Positions 62,150 through 64,000 of a DNA stretch of 64,000 nucleotides are shown piece by piece. The notes under the pieces are model-generated. The model had not been told where the DNA came from. It saw nothing but the letters and a program-made list of their open reading frames with translations, and ran no database searches. The stretch covers positions 40,299,025 through 40,363,024 of the forward strand of contig OX344763.1 in the NCBI GenBank assembly GCA_947034895.1, read 5' to 3'. Source of the stretch: Rhytidiadelphus loreus (lineage: Eukaryota; Streptophyta; Bryopsida; Hypnales; Hylocomiaceae). Numbering within the stretch: the first letter of the stretch is position 1; every line of letters begins with the position of its first letter. Both the position numbers and the translations under genes were made by a program.

Positions 62150-64000
62150 TCAACAGAGAAAAAGACTGCAATATTGATGTAACGATTCCAGCTTACGTTT
62201 TGATATATGCGGACTCGCAGAACAGTTTGAAGTCGACGTTTTCAGAGTGTCGTCAATCTGTGGGGGGGTTGCAATTGCCCTGGGATGCAATTGCGGCCTT
62301 GGTATAGAGTTTCTTAAAATATCCGGCCTGCCACCGAAACCACGATCTGTGTTGGTTTTACCTTCCGGAGTCATCTCCCACAAGGAAGCATCGCGCTCCG
62401 AAATGGCCTCGTGGTTGATCGAAAACAGGTCGTCGTATGACGATTGGGTGTCGAAGCCCATGGACTGAGAGCTCGTGGAATTGCTGGTCGTCGAGGCCAT
62501 GGAATTTTGCTTTGTCAGGGGCGAAATTCCGAGCCTCTCATGGTGCTCTTTGAAATCCTGGTTGGTGAATGTTCCGGAGGAAATGGACGACCCGCGCAAT
62601 GAGCTGCCACTTTCCGACGATGTCTTGGAATGCAAACTGGAATGCGATGGCATGTAGAAACTGCTTGCCATCGTGTTCATTGGGGTGGGACCTCCGGCGG
62701 GTGGGAGTGCAATCGGCTTGCTCACGGCGAAAGAACGGATGCTCTCTGCTCCGCCCGACGCCCGGACACGCGTTACGAAACACGTCAGATTCTCGATGAA
62801 ATATTTCCTATCCTTCTTCATTGTCCTGCACGAAACAAACAACACCGTGAATTGGCAGCGTCGGTTACGGAAAACGTTCCATTTACTAATTCAGAAACAA
62901 TTTGAGCCTTTTCGATCTTTGCATTTGTATTTTGGGCTTAAGAACGGAGTATTTAAGAACAGAATGGACGGGGGTGGGGGTGGGGTGGAGACGCAATGTA
63001 AGGCCACCGAAAACACACTTTGAAAATTGTGAGAACGAGATTACTCCGTTTCCCAGTAACATAGATCTCAGAGAAGAGCGTGGACTGATTGCTCGCGCAA
63101 TTGCTCAAAACTGCGAAGCATCTAGAATGCTCAGTAGTTCAAATGCGTTTAGAAAAAAGTCATAACACGGCCCAGCGACGGAGGAGAGGAGACAGGAATG
63201 ATCCAGAGTTCAGTTGTTCTCACTTGTCTACAACCACATGGTATGCGCCCGAGTTCTTTGCTTCTTCTATAACAATGCTCTTCGGATTCTGACCGACACA
63301 GACGTCGATCGACAACTGCACCTGCAGTCACGAGAAAAAATCCTACATTATTCACTGGCCTTGTCACGAAATTCTTCCATGAAACCTATCAATCCATATG
63401 TCTACCGTCGGAGGTGAGTAGATTAGTATAGTACCCCGGCCTTCTTGCACCAAGTGTCAAGATCATGGGTGTTGTGAAGCATGTACCGCTTGTTCGCAAT
63501 CTCGGCTTCTAAGCTCCTCCTGCTTGAGCCATTCCAGGTGTTCTTATCAACGCGGCTCTTGAATCCAACTGCAAGCAATCACAGGACATGATCGGAAGAA
63601 GTTCAGAAATCGGCTACTCAATTTCGAACTTCATCAAGTTTTGAACAATCGAAAAGTATAATCAGAACAATTCAAGATCGGCCGACTCTCTCATTTTCAT
63701 TTTCTCAACAGTCTGTTTTCGAATTCGCAAAGTAAGCGAAAATCTATAGCACTCGCTCGCAACTTAGGAAAGGAGAAAAAAAAGACAGTCTGGTAAAATC
63801 TCTAAAGCATTGGCGATTTCTATTTATTCAACCAATGCAAGGGAAAGCATTAAGCTCCTGAAACTCTCGTTGCTCCTCCACTTACTCGGATTTGCCACAT
63901 GAGTGATAATGCCAACGAGCCGCAAGAGGTCGCCATGGCGCGTGACATTTCCGAGTGCCCAGCTCACAGCGCTGCTAGAGAAATCCTTACTAAGGTCCAT
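62150..64000 (-). CDS. Universal-stress-like N-terminal domain of a receptor-like kinase family, without kinase
   Basis: Exons 64000-63886, 63568-63435, 63321-63224 and 62825-62150 encode 340 residues in one consistent frame. The Met at the window edge may be internal. The text AVSWALGNVTRHGDLLRLVGI, KSRVDKNTWNGSS, a VQLSIDVCVGQNPKSIVIEEA segment and KDRKYFIENLTCFVTRVRAS follows the N-terminal alpha/beta domain of the plant 'inactive protein kinase SELMODRAFT_444075' family. In that family a kinase domain normally follows. Here the last exon is Ser/Thr-rich and disordered and ends KLESLHQYCSLFLC then stop, so the kinase is missing. A GTAAGC donor at 62204 could instead extend the transcript. 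The gene is complete at its 3' side only if that donor is not used. Confidence 0.65.

Noticed and set aside
1..64000. tRNA and rRNA genes
   Set aside because: I saw no stretch with a convincing tRNA box A/box B pair or rRNA core sequence, though a tRNA could be missed by eye.

Overview
The window is nuclear DNA of a land plant. Four intron-bearing genes have recognisable plant families: an M17 leucine aminopeptidase, a PIN-LIKES auxin carrier, a P-class PPR protein and a class II 3-dehydroquinate-synthase-like protein. Introns are mostly 100-500 bp with GT-AG borders. Intergenic DNA is AT-rich and packed with DNA transposons. Intron size and the kinds of transposon proteins suggest a seed-free plant such as a moss or lycophyte. 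That placement is inference, not proof.

Layout. Positions 1-6000 are AT-rich DNA with no convincing gene apart from a possible minus-strand 5' end at the left edge. The aminopeptidase gene lies at 6081-8060 (minus). Its upstream side runs into a degenerate ~215-bp tandem repeat (8100-9118). That repeat is split by one nest of transposons filling 9119-41445 and resumes at 41446-41830. Two MITE-like elements follow (43241-44095), then the PIN-LIKES gene (44784-48646, plus), an AT-rich spacer, the PPR gene (52548-57592, plus), a small hairpin element, the dehydroquinate-synthase-like gene (59283-61574, minus) and a gene with a universal-stress-like N-terminal domain running into the right edge (62150-64000, minus).

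The nest resolves into layers, mostly from target-site duplications and from interrupted reading frames that rejoin exactly. (1) An old CACTA element, 9119-41445, TSD AAT, holds a decayed hAT transposase gene. (2) Inside it sits an unclassified element, 13005-41024, with imperfect terminal inverted repeats starting TGTCG and TSD GTGGC; it encodes an acidic, coiled-coil-like protein. (3) That protein's reading frame is split by a ~23.5-kb Mutator-like element (14385-37914) and again by a 941-bp non-autonomous CACTA (39168-40108, TSD CCT). (4) The Mutator-like element is split by a 5.3-kb CACTA (22412-27740, TSD CTG) and by a 2.0-kb gene-bearing insertion (32038-34065, TSD GCGT).

The Mutator-like element is the most unusual object. 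It carries a SWIM-finger transposase gene (plus strand) and, divergently, an 11-exon gene whose predicted product joins a ParB-like domain (DGNHR motif) to a beta-class DNA methyltransferase-like domain. Between them lies an array of 235-bp repeats, each with the near-perfect palindrome CTCTCGGTGCCGAGAG. The palindrome recurs upstream of the ParB-methyltransferase gene and, as a 32-bp hairpin, in a transposase intron. Both genes now carry nonsense or frameshift mutations, so this copy looks inactive.
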